Source: Massilia kyonggiensis | Lineage (GTDB): Bacteria; Pseudomonadota; Gammaproteobacteria; Burkholderiales; Burkholderiaceae_D | NCBI RefSeq assembly: GCF_024756235.1 | Contig: NZ_JANUGY010000001.1 | Location: 806,001 to 870,000, forward strand | Direction: 5' to 3' | DNA: 64,000 nt | Part shown: positions 8,408 through 17,478 of the stretch, piece after piece | Layout: the number at the start of each line of letters is the position of its first letter | Numbering within the stretch: position 1 is the first letter of the stretch | Translations under genes and position numbers: made by a program | Notes under the pieces: generated by a model | What the model was told of the DNA's origin: nothing | Database searches by the model: none | What the model saw: the letters and a program-made list of their open reading frames with translations, nothing else

Positions 8408-9774
8408 GCCGCCATCGCCTCCAGCAGCTTCTGGTGCACGCCGCCGAAGCCGCCGTTGCTCATCACGAGGATGTGATCGCCCGGCTGCGCGGCCTGGACG
8501 ATCGCCTGCACCATGTAGTCGAGCTGGTCGAAGCTGTGCGCGTTGGCGCCCAGCGGTTTCAGGGCGTCGGCCAGCGACCAGCCCAGCGCCTGCTGGCTGC
8601 CGAAGCCGAACACGAGGTCCGCATCCTTCAGGCTGCCCGGCAGCGCATCCTTCATCGCGCCCAGCTTCATCGTGTTCGAGCGGGGTTCCAGCACGGCGAG
8701 GATGCGGCCACTCGTACCGATCTTCTGGCGCAGGCCGCCGACCGTCGTCGCGATCGCGGTCGGATGGTGCGCGAAGTCGTCATACACGGTCACGCCATTG
8801 ACGACGCCGCGCACTTCCATGCGGCGCTTGACGTTCTGGAAGCGGGCCAGCGACTCGATCGCCTGCGCGGGCGGCACGCCCACGTGGCGCGCGGCGGCGA
8901 TGGCGGCCATGGCGTTGCTGCGGTTGTGGTGGCCGGTCAGGTCCCAGTGGACGGTGCCCTGCTTGTCGCCCTTGAAAAAGACGTCGAAGCTGGAACCGCC
9001 CGGATGCTCGACCAAGCTCCAGTCCACGCCGTCGGAGCCGCCAAAACTTTCCTTCTCGCTCCAGCAGCCGCGCTTCAGGACGCGCGCCAGCGAAGCTTCG
9101 TCGCCGTTCACGACGATGCGGCCGACGCCGGGCACGGTGCGCACGAGGTGGTGGAACTGGGTCTCGATGGCGCCGATATCGGGGAAGATGTCGGCGTGAT
9201 CGTATTCGAGGTTGTTCAGCACGGCCGTCTTGGCGTGGTAGTGCACGAACTTCGAGCGCTTGTCGAAGAACGCCGTGTCGTACTCGTCCGCCTCGATCAC
9301 GAAGAAGTCGGAGTCAGTCTCGCCGGACAGGCGCGCGGACACGCCGAAGTTCAGCGGCACCCCGCCGATCAGGAATCCCGGCGAATAGCCGGCATCTTCC
9401 AGGATCCACGCCAGCATCGACGTCGTCGTCGTCTTGCCGTGCGTGCCCGCGACGGCGAGCACCCATTTATTACGGAGAATATGGTCGCCGATCCATTGCG
9501 GACCAGATACGTACGGCAAGCCGCGATTCAGGATTTCCTCGACGAGCGGATTGCCACGTGTCATCACGTTGCCGACGACGTACAGGTCCGGGTTCAGGCT
9601 CACCTGTTCGGGCCCGTAACCCTGGATCAGCTCGATGCCCTGGGCTTCGAGCTGGGTGCTCATCGGAGGGTAGACGTTGGCGTCGCACCCGGTAACGCGG
9701 TGGCCGGCCTCTTTGGCCAGCACCGCGAGGCCGCCCATGAAGGTGCCGCAGATGCCGAGGATATGGATGTGCAT
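8404..9774 (-). CDS. mpl: UDP-N-acetylmuramate:L-Ala-gamma-D-Glu-meso-DAP ligase
   Basis: Recycles murein tripeptide by ligating it to UDP-MurNAc. 456 aa, full length. The N-terminal Rossmann-like domain carries HILGICGTFMGGLA, the central Mur-ligase ATP loop is GTHGKTTTTSMLAWIL, and the C-terminal domain carries VYDDFAHHPTAI and LEPRSNTMKLG, all typical of Mpl rather than MurC. It is the first gene of the mpl-yqiA-ubiC-RNase operon and lies divergent from the gene at 9849, with a 74-bp shared upstream region. Confidence 0.95.
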   Translation of the reverse strand: MHIHILGICGTFMGGLAVLAKEAGHRVTGCDANVYPPMSTQLEAQGIELIQGYGPEQVSLNPDLYVVGNVMTRGNPLVEEILNRGLPYVSGPQWIGDHILRNKWVLAVAGTHGKTTTTSMLAWILEDAGYSPGFLIGGVPLNFGVSARLSGETDSDFFVIEADEYDTAFFDKRSKFVHYHAKTAVLNNLEYDHADIFPDIGAIETQFHHLVRTVPGVGRIVVNGDEASLARVLKRGCWSEKESFGGSDGVDWSLVEHPGGSSFDVFFKGDKQGTVHWDLTGHHNRSNAMAAIAAARHVGVPPAQAIESLARFQNVKRRMEVRGVVNGVTVYDDFAHHPTAIATTVGGLRQKIGTSGRILAVLEPRSNTMKLGAMKDALPGSLKDADLVFGFGSQQALGWSLADALKPLGANAHSFDQLDYMVQAIVQAAQPGDHILVMSNGGFGGVHQKLLEAMAA

Positions 9775-9848
9775 GACGTGCCGAAGGGATCTCTGTAATA
9801 GCGAATACGCGATTCTACCCGACGCGATGCCATTTTCCTTTCAAGAGT

Positions 9849-10490
9849 ATGATCTCGGACATGATGCCCAATTCAAATGACGACCTCCAACAGGTGCGCG
9901 CACGCATCGCCGCGACGGCCGCCCGCATGATCGCCCAGGATGGGGCCGATTACTCCACGGCCAAGACGAAGGCGGCCCGCCAGATACTCGGCGTCGACCG
10001 CCCTTCTCCGAATTATCTGCCGGATAATCTGCAAGTCGAAGACGAGGTACGCCGCTACCAGGCGCTGTTCCATGGCCCGGCCCAGGCCGCGCGCTTGCAG
10101 TATATGCGCAGCGCGGCGCTGGAAGTCATGGAACAATTGGCCGAGTTCCGCCCGTATATTACCGGTGCGGTCCTGAACGGAACGGCGGGCGAACATGACG
10201 ACATCCACCTGCAATTATTTGCCGACAGCGCGAAAGAAGTCGAAATCTGGCTGTTGAACCGCAACGTCAATATCGAGATTTCGGAAACTCCCCACTTCAA
10301 AGGGGGACGCCACGATCCGGTGGAAACGGTAAGCTTCACGTGGCAAAAAGAAATGGTGCACGCCGAGCTGTATGACATGAACGATTTACGCGGTGCGCTG
10401 AAACCCCGCGCGGACGGCAGCCTGCAGCGCGCCGATGCCGCGACCCTGCGCACTTTGATGAACAACGACTCTCTCGAACAAGATGAATAA
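9849..10490 (+). CDS. Conserved hypothetical protein upstream of a TlpA-like thioredoxin
   Basis: 213 aa from the first ATG; a start at 9864 (MPNSNDDLQQ) is equally plausible. Soluble and charged, with no signal peptide. The N-terminal segment ARMIAQDGADYSTAKTKAARQ resembles proteins that betaproteobacterial annotations list as hypothetical, sometimes mislabelled as Mur ligases. The C-terminal half contains a beta-rich stretch (HDDIHLQLFADSAKEVEIWLL) reminiscent of a nucleotidyltransferase-like fold, but this is only a resemblance. It overlaps the TlpA-like gene by 8 nt. No function is assigned. Confidence 0.75.
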   Translation: MISDMMPNSNDDLQQVRARIAATAARMIAQDGADYSTAKTKAARQILGVDRPSPNYLPDNLQVEDEVRRYQALFHGPAQAARLQYMRSAALEVMEQLAEFRPYITGAVLNGTAGEHDDIHLQLFADSAKEVEIWLLNRNVNIEISETPHFKGGRHDPVETVSFTWQKEMVHAELYDMNDLRGALKPRADGSLQRADAATLRTLMNNDSLEQDE

Positions 10491-11037
10491 GAAACACCTG
10501 GCCGGCTATGTGATCCTGGCCGCCGCCTTTACCGTCCTCGGCGCCATCGCCGGCGTCAAGCAGGATGCCAAGGGTCCGCTGACGACCACTTACACGCCCA
10601 CGGACGGCCGCCCGCACACCGCGGTGACGAATCTGTATGCCACCTCGCTGAACGACCTGGCCGGCAAGCCGCAGCCGCTCGCCCAGTGGAAGGGCAAGCC
10701 GCTGCTCGTGAACTTCTGGGCATCGTGGTGCGCGCCGTGCGTGTCGGAGATGCCGGAACTGTCGGAACTGGCGGCCAAGGACGGCGGCAAGCATTTCAAT
10801 GTGATCGGCATCGGCATCGATTCCCCTACGAATCTCGCCGACTTTGCCCGCAAAATCAAGATTTCCTACCCATTGTACGTAGGCGGCATGGGTGGCACCG
10901 ACCTCGCGCGCGGCCTCGGCAACGCGAACGGCGGGCTGCCATTTACGGTGCTGATCGGCGCAGATGGGCAGGTCCGCAAGACCTACCTGGGCCGTCTGAA
11001 GTTCGATCAGGTGCGCGCCGACCTGGCCAAGTTGTAG
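10483..11037 (+). CDS. TlpA-family thiol:disulfide oxidoreductase
   Basis: 184 aa periplasmic or membrane-anchored thioredoxin. An N-terminal hydrophobic segment ([17 protein letters not shown], about residues 8-24) is not followed by an obvious cleavage site. The thioredoxin fold carries the active site [16 protein letters not shown] (WCAPC) and the cis-proline region [10 protein letters not shown]. Such proteins reduce periplasmic disulfides, for example in apocytochrome c maturation. It is coupled to the preceding hypothetical gene by an 8-nt overlap; the link between their functions is unknown. Confidence 0.92.
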   Translation: MNKKHLAGYVILAAAFTVLGAIAGVKQDAKGPLTTTYTPTDGRPHTAVTNLYATSLNDLAGKPQPLAQWKGKPLLVNFWASWCAPCVSEMPELSELAAKDGGKHFNVIGIGIDSPTNLADFARKIKISYPLYVGGMGGTDLARGLGNANGGLPFTVLIGADGQVRKTYLGRLKFDQVRADLAKL

Positions 11038-11143
11038 GTCGAGTGAACGGTCGTTCACTTATTTTCCGACTTCTTTTTATCGCTTGCCAACACGTAACGT
11101 TGGCGGCAAAATGCCTGTCTTTCGGGCAAACAGACGGTTTTAT

Positions 11144-11581
11144 ATGGCGAAAAAGCTACTGCTGCTCAACGGCCCCAATTTGAATTTGCTGGGGACACGT
11201 GAGCCTGCGGTGTACGGCGCGACGACACTGGCCGACATCGAGCAGGCCGCCACCGCCCAGGCACGGGAAGCCGGGGCGGAGATCGTCTGTTTCCAAAGCA
11301 ACCATGAAGGCGCGCTGATCGACCGCATTCACGCCGCCCGCCAGGAAGGCGTGGACGCGATCGTCATCAACCCGGGCGGTTTGACCCATACCAGCGTGGC
11401 GCTGCGCGATGCGCTGGCAGGCGTGGATATTCCGTTCGTGGAAGTGCACATCTCTAATATTTACAAGCGCGAGGAATTTCGGCACCACTCTTTCCTGTCG
11501 GCGAACGCGCTGGGCACGATCTGCGGGCTGGGAGCGGATGGATATCGCTTTGCCATCGACTTCGTGCTGAAACAACGTTAA
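11144..11581 (+). CDS. aroQ: Type II 3-dehydroquinate dehydratase
   Basis: Dehydrates 3-dehydroquinate to 3-dehydroshikimate (shikimate pathway). 145 aa from the ATG at 11144 ([12 protein letters not shown]); the open frame extends 20 codons upstream with no family similarity. Type II signatures are [14 protein letters not shown], the catalytic tyrosine in [24 protein letters not shown] and [20 protein letters not shown]. It stands alone ahead of accB, an order (aroQ-accB-accC) conserved in many proteobacteria. Confidence 0.97.
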   Translation: MAKKLLLLNGPNLNLLGTREPAVYGATTLADIEQAATAQAREAGAEIVCFQSNHEGALIDRIHAARQEGVDAIVINPGGLTHTSVALRDALAGVDIPFVEVHISNIYKREEFRHHSFLSANALGTICGLGADGYRFAIDFVLKQR

Positions 11582-11667
11582 TCTACGTCAACTTCACGCA
11601 TTCGCGCGTAAGTACCTACCGCCGGCGCGCCGTATGCTCTTAAACAAATAATTCCAAGGGGTTTCAC

Positions 11668-12132
11668 ATGGATCTAAGAAAACTCAAGACACTGATCGAC
11701 CTCGTCGCCGAGTCGGATATCGCCGAACTCGAAGTGACCGAAGGCGAAAGCAAGGTCCGCATCGTCAAGTCCTCGGCAATCCCGCAAAATCAGATGGTCA
11801 TGGTGCCGCAGCAAGGCGTCCAGCAATTCTCGGCACCGGCCGTCCAGGCACCGGCAGCCGCGCCCGCGGCAGCCCCGGCCGCGCCGGCCGAACCGACCGG
11901 CCACGTCGTCAAGTCGCCGATGGTCGGCACCTTCTACCGTTCCTCGGCACCGGGCGCCCCGGCATTCGTCGAGGTGGGCGCGACCGTGAAGGAAGGCGAT
12001 ACCCTGTGCATCATCGAAGCGATGAAGCTCCTGAATGAAATCGATGCCGACGCCTCCGGCACCATCACCAAGATCCTGGTGGAAAACGGCCAGCCCGTCG
12101 AATTCGGCCAGCCGCTGTTCGTGATCGGCTAA
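11668..12132 (+). CDS. accB: Biotin carboxyl carrier protein of acetyl-CoA carboxylase
   Basis: Carries the biotin arm for malonyl-CoA synthesis. 154 aa. The N-terminal helix region is followed by an Ala/Pro-rich linker (about residues 55-78), then the biotinyl domain with [19 protein letters not shown] and the biotinylation site [11 protein letters not shown] (Lys120). A GGGG-type RBS (AAGGGG) precedes the ATG. accC follows after 73 nt. Confidence 0.97.
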   Translation: MDLRKLKTLIDLVAESDIAELEVTEGESKVRIVKSSAIPQNQMVMVPQQGVQQFSAPAVQAPAAAPAAAPAAPAEPTGHVVKSPMVGTFYRSSAPGAPAFVEVGATVKEGDTLCIIEAMKLLNEIDADASGTITKILVENGQPVEFGQPLFVIG

Positions 12133-12140
12133 ACGTCTCC

Positions 12141-12162
12141 GGCGCGGTCGTCCGACCGCGCC
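12141..12162 (+). other. Perfect hairpin in the accB-accC spacer
   Basis: GGCGCGGTC and GACCGCGCC pair over 9 bp around a GTCC tetraloop. No T-run follows, so it is not an intrinsic terminator. It may stabilise mRNA or set the accB/accC expression ratio; this is inference. Confidence 0.5.
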
Positions 12163-12205
12163 CTCCCGGCACGCTGCCGGCACTCAAAGAAACACCGAAC
12201 TTACC

Positions 12206-13615
12206 ATGTTTGAAAAAATTCTTATCGCCAACCGTGGTGAAATCGCGTTGCGTATCCAGCGCGCCTGCCGCGAGATGGGCATCAAGACGGTCGTCGTGCA
12301 CTCCGAGGCGGACAAGGACGCCAAGTACGTGAAGCTGGCCGACGAGTCCGTCTGCATCGGCCCGGCACCCTCCGCGCAAAGCTATCTGAGCATGCCGGCG
12401 ATCATCAGCGCGGCGGAAGTCACGGACGCCGAAGCGATCCACCCCGGCTATGGCTTCCTGTCGGAAAACGCCGACTTCGCCGAACGCGTCGAAAAATCGG
12501 GCTTCGTCTTCATCGGCCCGCGCCCTGAATCGATCCGCCTGATGGGCGACAAGGTCTCGGCCAAGCAGGCCATGATCCGCGCCGGCGTGCCGTGCGTGCC
12601 CGGTTCGGACGGCGCCCTGCCCGACGATCCGAAAGAGATCATCCAGACCGCGCGCCGCATCGGCTACCCGGTCATCATCAAGGCCGCCGGCGGCGGTGGC
12701 GGCCGCGGCATGCGCGTCGTGCACACGGAAGCCGCGCTGCTGAACGCCGTCGCGATGACCAAGGCGGAAGCCGGCACCGCGTTCGGCAATCCGGAAGTCT
12801 ATATGGAGAAATACCTGGAGAATCCGCGTCACGTGGAAATCCAGGTCCTCGCCGACGAGCACAAGCAGGCCGTCTGGCTGGGCGAGCGCGACTGCTCCAT
12901 GCAGCGCCGCCACCAGAAGGTCATCGAGGAAGCGCCGGCACCGGGCATCCCGCGCAAGCTGATCGAGAAGATCGGCGACCGCTGCGCCGAAGCCTGCCGC
13001 AAGATCGGCTACCGCGGCGCCGGCACGTTCGAATTCCTGTACGAGAATGGCGAGTTCTACTTCATCGAGATGAACACCCGCGTGCAGGTCGAACACCCGG
13101 TCACCGAAATGATCACCGGCATCGACATCGTGCAGGAACAGATCCGCATCGCCTGCGGCGAGCGCCTGCGCTTCCGCCAGCGCGACATCATGCTGTCGGG
13201 CCACGCGATCGAGTGCCGCATCAACGCGGAAGACCCGTTCAAGTTCACCCCGTCGCCGGGCCGCATCACCGGCTGGCACCCGCCGGGCGGTCCCGGCATC
13301 CGCGTCGATTCGCACGCGTACGCCGGCTACTACGTCCCGCCGAACTACGATTCGATGGTCGGCAAGGTCATCGCTTACGGCGCCACGCGCGACCAGGCGA
13401 TCCGCCGCATGCAGATCGCGTTGTCGGAAATGGTCGTCGAGGGTATCCTGACCAACATCCCGCTGCACCGCGAACTGATGGTCGACGCCCGCTTCATCGA
13501 GGGCGGCACCAACATCCACTACCTGGAGCAGAAGCTGGCCCACAAGCCGGACCTGCCGAAGGATGGCGCGATCGGCGCCAAAGCCGAGGTTGCAGACTTA
13601 AAGGCTGATCAATGA
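12206..13615 (+). CDS. accC: Acetyl-CoA carboxylase, biotin carboxylase subunit
   Basis: ATP-dependent carboxylation of the biotin on AccB. 469 aa, slightly longer than E. coli AccC (449) because of a C-terminal extension ([11 protein letters not shown]). The ATP-grasp landmarks are present: [14 protein letters not shown] at the N-terminus, [48 protein letters not shown], and the C-terminal [15 protein letters not shown]. The stop overlaps the prmA start by 4 nt. Confidence 0.98.
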   Translation: MFEKILIANRGEIALRIQRACREMGIKTVVVHSEADKDAKYVKLADESVCIGPAPSAQSYLSMPAIISAAEVTDAEAIHPGYGFLSENADFAERVEKSGFVFIGPRPESIRLMGDKVSAKQAMIRAGVPCVPGSDGALPDDPKEIIQTARRIGYPVIIKAAGGGGGRGMRVVHTEAALLNAVAMTKAEAGTAFGNPEVYMEKYLENPRHVEIQVLADEHKQAVWLGERDCSMQRRHQKVIEEAPAPGIPRKLIEKIGDRCAEACRKIGYRGAGTFEFLYENGEFYFIEMNTRVQVEHPVTEMITGIDIVQEQIRIACGERLRFRQRDIMLSGHAIECRINAEDPFKFTPSPGRITGWHPPGGPGIRVDSHAYAGYYVPPNYDSMVGKVIAYGATRDQAIRRMQIALSEMVVEGILTNIPLHRELMVDARFIEGGTNIHYLEQKLAHKPDLPKDGAIGAKAEVADLKADQ

Positions 13616-14562
13616 GTTGGACTGAAGTCATAATCGAGATCGCACGCGAGCACGCCGAGGGGCTATCGGACGCCCTGATGGAAGCGGGCGCGCTGTCGGT
13701 CTCGGTGGAAGACGCGGACGAAGGCACGGAAGACGAAAAGCCCCTGTTCGGCGAACCGGGCATGGTGCCCAAGGAAGCCGCCTGGGACCACAGCCGCGTC
13801 GTCGCGCTGACGGACGAGGATGCCGACCAGGCCGCGATCGTCGCGGAAGCGGCGGCCGCCATCGGCCTGCAGCAGGCGCCCGCGTTCACGACGCGTCCCG
13901 TCGCGGACGCCGACTGGGTGCGCCTCACGCAATCGCAGTTCGAGCCGATCCACATCGGCAAGAACATCTGGGTCGTGCCGAGCTGGCACGAAGCGCCGGA
14001 TCCCGACGCGCTGATCCTCGAAGTCGACCCGGGCCTCGCCTTCGGCACGGGCAGCCATCCGACCACGCGCCTGTGCATGGAATGGCTGGAAGCCCACCCG
14101 GCGCCCGGCAAGTCGGTGCTGGACTACGGCTGCGGCTCGGGCATCCTCGCGATGGTCGCGAAAAAACTCGGAGCAGCCGACGTCACCGGCGTCGACATCG
14201 ACGAGCAGGCGATCGAATCCGCGAAGCTGAACGCGGAACGCAACCGCTGCGAGATCGACTTCTACGTGCCGGACGACTTCGTCGCCTCCAAGCACGGTGA
14301 AGAACGCTTCGACATCGTCGTCGCGAACATCCTGTCGAGCCCATTGAAGCTGATGGCGCCGATGCTGTCCGGCCGCGTGGCCGACGGCGGTTCGCTGATC
14401 CTGTCGGGCGTGCTGGCGCGCCAGGCCGAGGAAGTGGCCGCCGCGTACGCACCTTTCATCAAGCTGGGCGTCTGGGCCGAGCAGGACGGCTGGGTCGCTC
14501 TTCACGGGCAGCTCGGCGCATCGACCGCACCGGAGCCCCGCGCCACCGCCGACGGCGAGTGA
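13612..14562 (+). CDS. prmA: Ribosomal protein L11 methyltransferase
   Basis: SAM-dependent trimethylation of ribosomal protein L11. 316 aa. An N-terminal L11-recognition domain (about 1-100) precedes a class I methyltransferase fold with motif [14 protein letters not shown], acidic motif [14 protein letters not shown] and catalytic-loop [15 protein letters not shown]. It overlaps accC by 4 nt and is 3 nt before the DUF3426 gene, an arrangement widely seen in betaproteobacteria. Confidence 0.96.
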   Translation: MSWTEVIIEIAREHAEGLSDALMEAGALSVSVEDADEGTEDEKPLFGEPGMVPKEAAWDHSRVVALTDEDADQAAIVAEAAAAIGLQQAPAFTTRPVADADWVRLTQSQFEPIHIGKNIWVVPSWHEAPDPDALILEVDPGLAFGTGSHPTTRLCMEWLEAHPAPGKSVLDYGCGSGILAMVAKKLGAADVTGVDIDEQAIESAKLNAERNRCEIDFYVPDDFVASKHGEERFDIVVANILSSPLKLMAPMLSGRVADGGSLILSGVLARQAEEVAAAYAPFIKLGVWAEQDGWVALHGQLGASTAPEPRATADGE

Positions 14563-14565
14563 CGC

Positions 14566-15858
14566 ATGGCGCTCGCCACCCAGTGCCCGCATTGCCACAC
14601 CACGTTCCGCGTCGCCGCGGACCAGCTCAAGCTCCGCGGCGGCATCGTCCGCTGCGGGTCTTGCCAGCGCATCTTTGACGGCAACGCCCACCTGATCGAC
14701 CTGGACAAGCCGGCCGCGCCGGCGCCGTCCGCGCCCCCGCCCACGCCGCCCATCGAGGAAGACGACGCGCTGCCCGTCTACACGCTCGACTTCGACCACA
14801 CCTTCGATCCGCTCGGCATCCTGCCGAAGCCAGCCGACGAGGCCCCCGAGCCCGCACACGCGCACGTGTGGCGGCGCGCGCCCGAGGTGGAGGAAGCGCC
14901 GGAGGCGGCCGCAGTCGAGGAGCCGGTTGTCCACACGGCGCCCGATACCGCGCCGGAGCCCGTCCCCGAGCCACCTGGAGACACCGTCGCGGAAGAGCCG
15001 CCTGCGAGCGCGTACGCGCCCGCCGACCGCATCGAACCGAGTTTCGACCTGCCGGTGACCGAAGACATCGTCGCCCAGCCGCTGCCGGATTACGAACCGG
15101 AGCCCGAGCCCGTCCCGGAACCGCCTGCGCCCGCATCCGACGCCCCGCCCTTCCTGCCCCTGCGCGCATCGGCCGCGAGCGAACCGCCCGCGCCGGCGCC
15201 GGCGATGATCCCGCCCGTGGTGAAGCCGGCGCGCAGCAAGGCCGCGCGTGCGTCCGAGGCGCGCACACGCCGCTCGAAACTGACGCCGACGAAGATCGAA
15301 CCGCCGAAGCTGCGCCTCGCGGCGGAAGGCGATACCGACGAGCCCGAATTCGTCAAGCGCAGCCGCCGCCAGGAACGCATGGGCCGCACGCAGCGCATGC
15401 TGATGGCTGCGGGCGCCGTCGTGCTGCTGCTCCTGCTGCTGGCACAGGCGGTGCTGGGCTTCCGCAACACGCTGGCCGCGCAGCATCCGGGCCTGAAACC
15501 CGCCCTGGCCGGCGCGTGCGCCGTGCTGGGCTGCCGCGTGGAGCTGCCCGCGCAGGCCGAGAACCTCGTCATCGAGACGGGTGAACTGACCACGCTGGGG
15601 CCGAACACCTACGCGCTCAATACGCTGCTGCGCAACCAGGGCAGCCTCGTGCTGGCCTGGCCCAGCATCGAGCTCGAGCTGACCGACGCCGGCGACAAGC
15701 CGGTGCTGCGCCGCGTGCTGGCGCCCGCCGACTACCTGCCGCGCGGCACGTCGGCGGCGACCGGTTTCGCGCCGCATTCGGAGCAACCGGTCACGCTGCA
15801 TTTCACGCTGGACGGCCTGCAGCCGTCCGGCTATCACACTTTCGTTTTCTATCCTTGA
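14566..15858 (+). CDS. Zinc-ribbon DUF3426 membrane protein
   Basis: 430 aa. The N-terminus is a zinc ribbon of the MJ0042 type (CPHCHTTF...CGSCQRIFDG: two CxxC pairs, residues about 6-36). A long Pro/Glu/Ala-rich region (about 45-240) is probably disordered and cytoplasmic. One transmembrane helix (about 280-303, MLMAAGAVVLLLLLLAQAVLG) is followed by a C-terminal DUF3426 beta-sandwich domain, presumably periplasmic. Function unknown; the family is almost always next to prmA. Confidence 0.85.
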   Translation: MALATQCPHCHTTFRVAADQLKLRGGIVRCGSCQRIFDGNAHLIDLDKPAAPAPSAPPPTPPIEEDDALPVYTLDFDHTFDPLGILPKPADEAPEPAHAHVWRRAPEVEEAPEAAAVEEPVVHTAPDTAPEPVPEPPGDTVAEEPPASAYAPADRIEPSFDLPVTEDIVAQPLPDYEPEPEPVPEPPAPASDAPPFLPLRASAASEPPAPAPAMIPPVVKPARSKAARASEARTRRSKLTPTKIEPPKLRLAAEGDTDEPEFVKRSRRQERMGRTQRMLMAAGAVVLLLLLLAQAVLGFRNTLAAQHPGLKPALAGACAVLGCRVELPAQAENLVIETGELTTLGPNTYALNTLLRNQGSLVLAWPSIELELTDAGDKPVLRRVLAPADYLPRGTSAATGFAPHSEQPVTLHFTLDGLQPSGYHTFVFYP

Positions 15859-15866
15859 GGCTTCCC

Positions 15867-16805
15867 ATGACCAAGACCTCGCTGATCTGCGGCTCGATCG
15901 CCTTCGACAAGATCATGCAATACCACGGCCGTTTCGGCGAAACCCTGCTGGCCGACCAGCTGCACCGCGTGAACGTCTCGTTCCTCGTGCCGACCTTGCG
16001 CACGGAATACGGCGGCTGCGCCGTCAACATCGCGTACAACCTGAAGCTGCTGGGCGGCGAGCCGCTCATCATGGGCACCATCGGCCAGGACGGCGGCGAG
16101 TACCTCGACCGCATGGAGCAGCAGGGCCTTGCCACCAACGCGATCCGCACCATCGCCCACGCGTACACGGCCCAGTGCTTCGTCACGGCCGACCTGGACG
16201 GCAACCAGATCAACGCCTTCCACCCGGGCGCGATGCAGTTCTCGCACGAGAACAGCCTGGCCGACTACCTGCCGCTGCGCGTCGCGATCGTCGCGCCGGA
16301 CGGCCGCGACGGCATGATCAAGCACGCAAGCGACTGCGCGGAACGGGGCGTGCCGTTCATCTTCGACCCGGGCCAGCAGCTGCCGATGTTCAACGGCGAC
16401 GAGCTGCTGAACTTCATCAAGCAGGCCAGCTACCTCGCCTGCAACGACTATGAATTCGAGATGGTGATGGACCGCACGGGCCTGCCGCTGCAGGACATCG
16501 CCGCGCGCCTGGACGCGCTCATCGTCACCCGCGGCGAAGCCGGTTCGGACATCTACGCCGGCGGCGAACACCACAAGATCCCGGCCGTGCCGGCGGCCAG
16601 CGTGGTCGATCCGACGGGCTGCGGCGACGCCTACCGCGCCGGCCTGCTGTTCGGCATCGCCAATGACCTCGACTGGCCCACGACGGGCCGCCTGGCGAGC
16701 TTGCTGGGTTCCATCAAGATCGCCCACCAGGGCGGCCAGAACCACAGCTTCACGTCCTCGGAAATCGCCGACAAGTTCGAGGCCGCTTTCGGCTACCGCT
16801 TCTAA
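15867..16805 (+). CDS. PfkB-family carbohydrate/nucleoside kinase
   Basis: Ribokinase-like sugar kinase, 312 aa. The ATG at 15867 has a GAGG box 6 nt upstream; a TTG start 12 nt earlier is less likely. Substrate-side motif YGGCAVNIAYNLKLLGGEP and the C-terminal PfkB signature VVDPTGCGDAYRAGLLFG carry the anion hole and catalytic Asp (DPTGCGD). The closest resemblance is to adenosine/ribose-type kinases of betaproteobacteria; the substrate is not determinable. It ends the accBC-prmA run. Confidence 0.88.
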   Translation: MTKTSLICGSIAFDKIMQYHGRFGETLLADQLHRVNVSFLVPTLRTEYGGCAVNIAYNLKLLGGEPLIMGTIGQDGGEYLDRMEQQGLATNAIRTIAHAYTAQCFVTADLDGNQINAFHPGAMQFSHENSLADYLPLRVAIVAPDGRDGMIKHASDCAERGVPFIFDPGQQLPMFNGDELLNFIKQASYLACNDYEFEMVMDRTGLPLQDIAARLDALIVTRGEAGSDIYAGGEHHKIPAVPAASVVDPTGCGDAYRAGLLFGIANDLDWPTTGRLASLLGSIKIAHQGGQNHSFTSSEIADKFEAAFGYRF

Positions 16806-16824
16806 AGTTCGACGCAAAGAATAA

Positions 16825-16858
16825 GCGCGCCGGTCCCGCGAGGGACGGCGCGCTTTTT
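16825..16858. terminator. Intrinsic terminator after the PfkB kinase
   Basis: GCGCGCC-G-GTCCC pairs with GGGAC-GGCGCGC around GCGA, followed by TTTTTA on the plus strand. On the minus strand the T-run is weaker, so its use by the convergent yggT transcript is less certain. Confidence 0.85.
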
Positions 16859-16875
16859 ATTTGCAGCAGGCGGCG

Positions 16876-17403
16876 TCAGATGTAGAACACTTGGCGCAGC
16901 AGGTACTGCGCGATCTGGATCAGGATGAATGCCACGAGCACCGACAGGTCGAGGCCGCCGACGGGCGGGATCACGCGGCGCAGCGGCCGCAGCAGTGGGT
17001 CGTTGAGCGCGTGGACGAACGGCGCCAGCGGCGCATGCGGATTGACCCAGCTGAAGATCACCTCGATGATCAACAGGCCCATGAAGCCGTACAGGATCCA
17101 GTCGAGCAGGCGGACCACGGCGATCAGCACGACGGCCTGGCCGCTCGTCCCGGCCAGCAGCAGGATCGACGACGCTGCCAGCACCACGAGGAACGCGCCC
17201 AGCAGGCTGGCCCAGTCGTAACCGCCCGCGCCCGGCACGACGCGGCGCAGCGGGCGCACGAGCCAGTCGGACAACGTGAACGTAAATTGCGCGATGGACG
17301 CCGGCGGACGCACGCGGGTCACCTGCATCCAGAAACGCAGCAGCAAGACGCCACCCAGCACACCGGCCGCGGTATCGACGATCAATTTAAGAATGGGCAG
17401 CAC
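16876..17403 (-). CDS. YggT family integral membrane protein
   Basis: 175 aa with two tandem YGGT units of paired transmembrane helices: LIVDTAAGVLGGVLLLRFWMQ and LLGAFLVVLAASSILLLAG, then VVLIAVVRLLDWILYGFMGLLIIEVIFSW and LSVLVAFILIQIAQYLL. Each unit has a conserved amphipathic loop (LSDWLVRPLRRVVPGAGG and LNDPLLRPLRRVIPPVGG). The family is linked to osmotic tolerance and cell division in other bacteria; the molecular role is unclear. It is transcribed convergently with the PfkB kinase. Confidence 0.9.
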   Translation of the reverse strand: MLPILKLIVDTAAGVLGGVLLLRFWMQVTRVRPPASIAQFTFTLSDWLVRPLRRVVPGAGGYDWASLLGAFLVVLAASSILLLAGTSGQAVVLIAVVRLLDWILYGFMGLLIIEVIFSWVNPHAPLAPFVHALNDPLLRPLRRVIPPVGGLDLSVLVAFILIQIAQYLLRQVFYI

Positions 17404-17415
17404 GAGGACTCCTTG

Positions 17416-17450
17416 AAAAAAAAACCGCTGTGTGAAAGCTCACACAGCGG
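17416..17450 (-). terminator. Intrinsic terminator of the histone H1-like gene
   Basis: Perfect 11-bp stem CCGCTGTGTGA/TCACACAGCGG with an AAGC loop (17425-17450). On the minus strand it is followed by nine T residues. It lies 29 nt after the H1-like stop codon and just before the yggT start. Confidence 0.92.
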
Positions 17451-17478
17451 TATTTTGCCTGAACCAGGCAGGAATGGC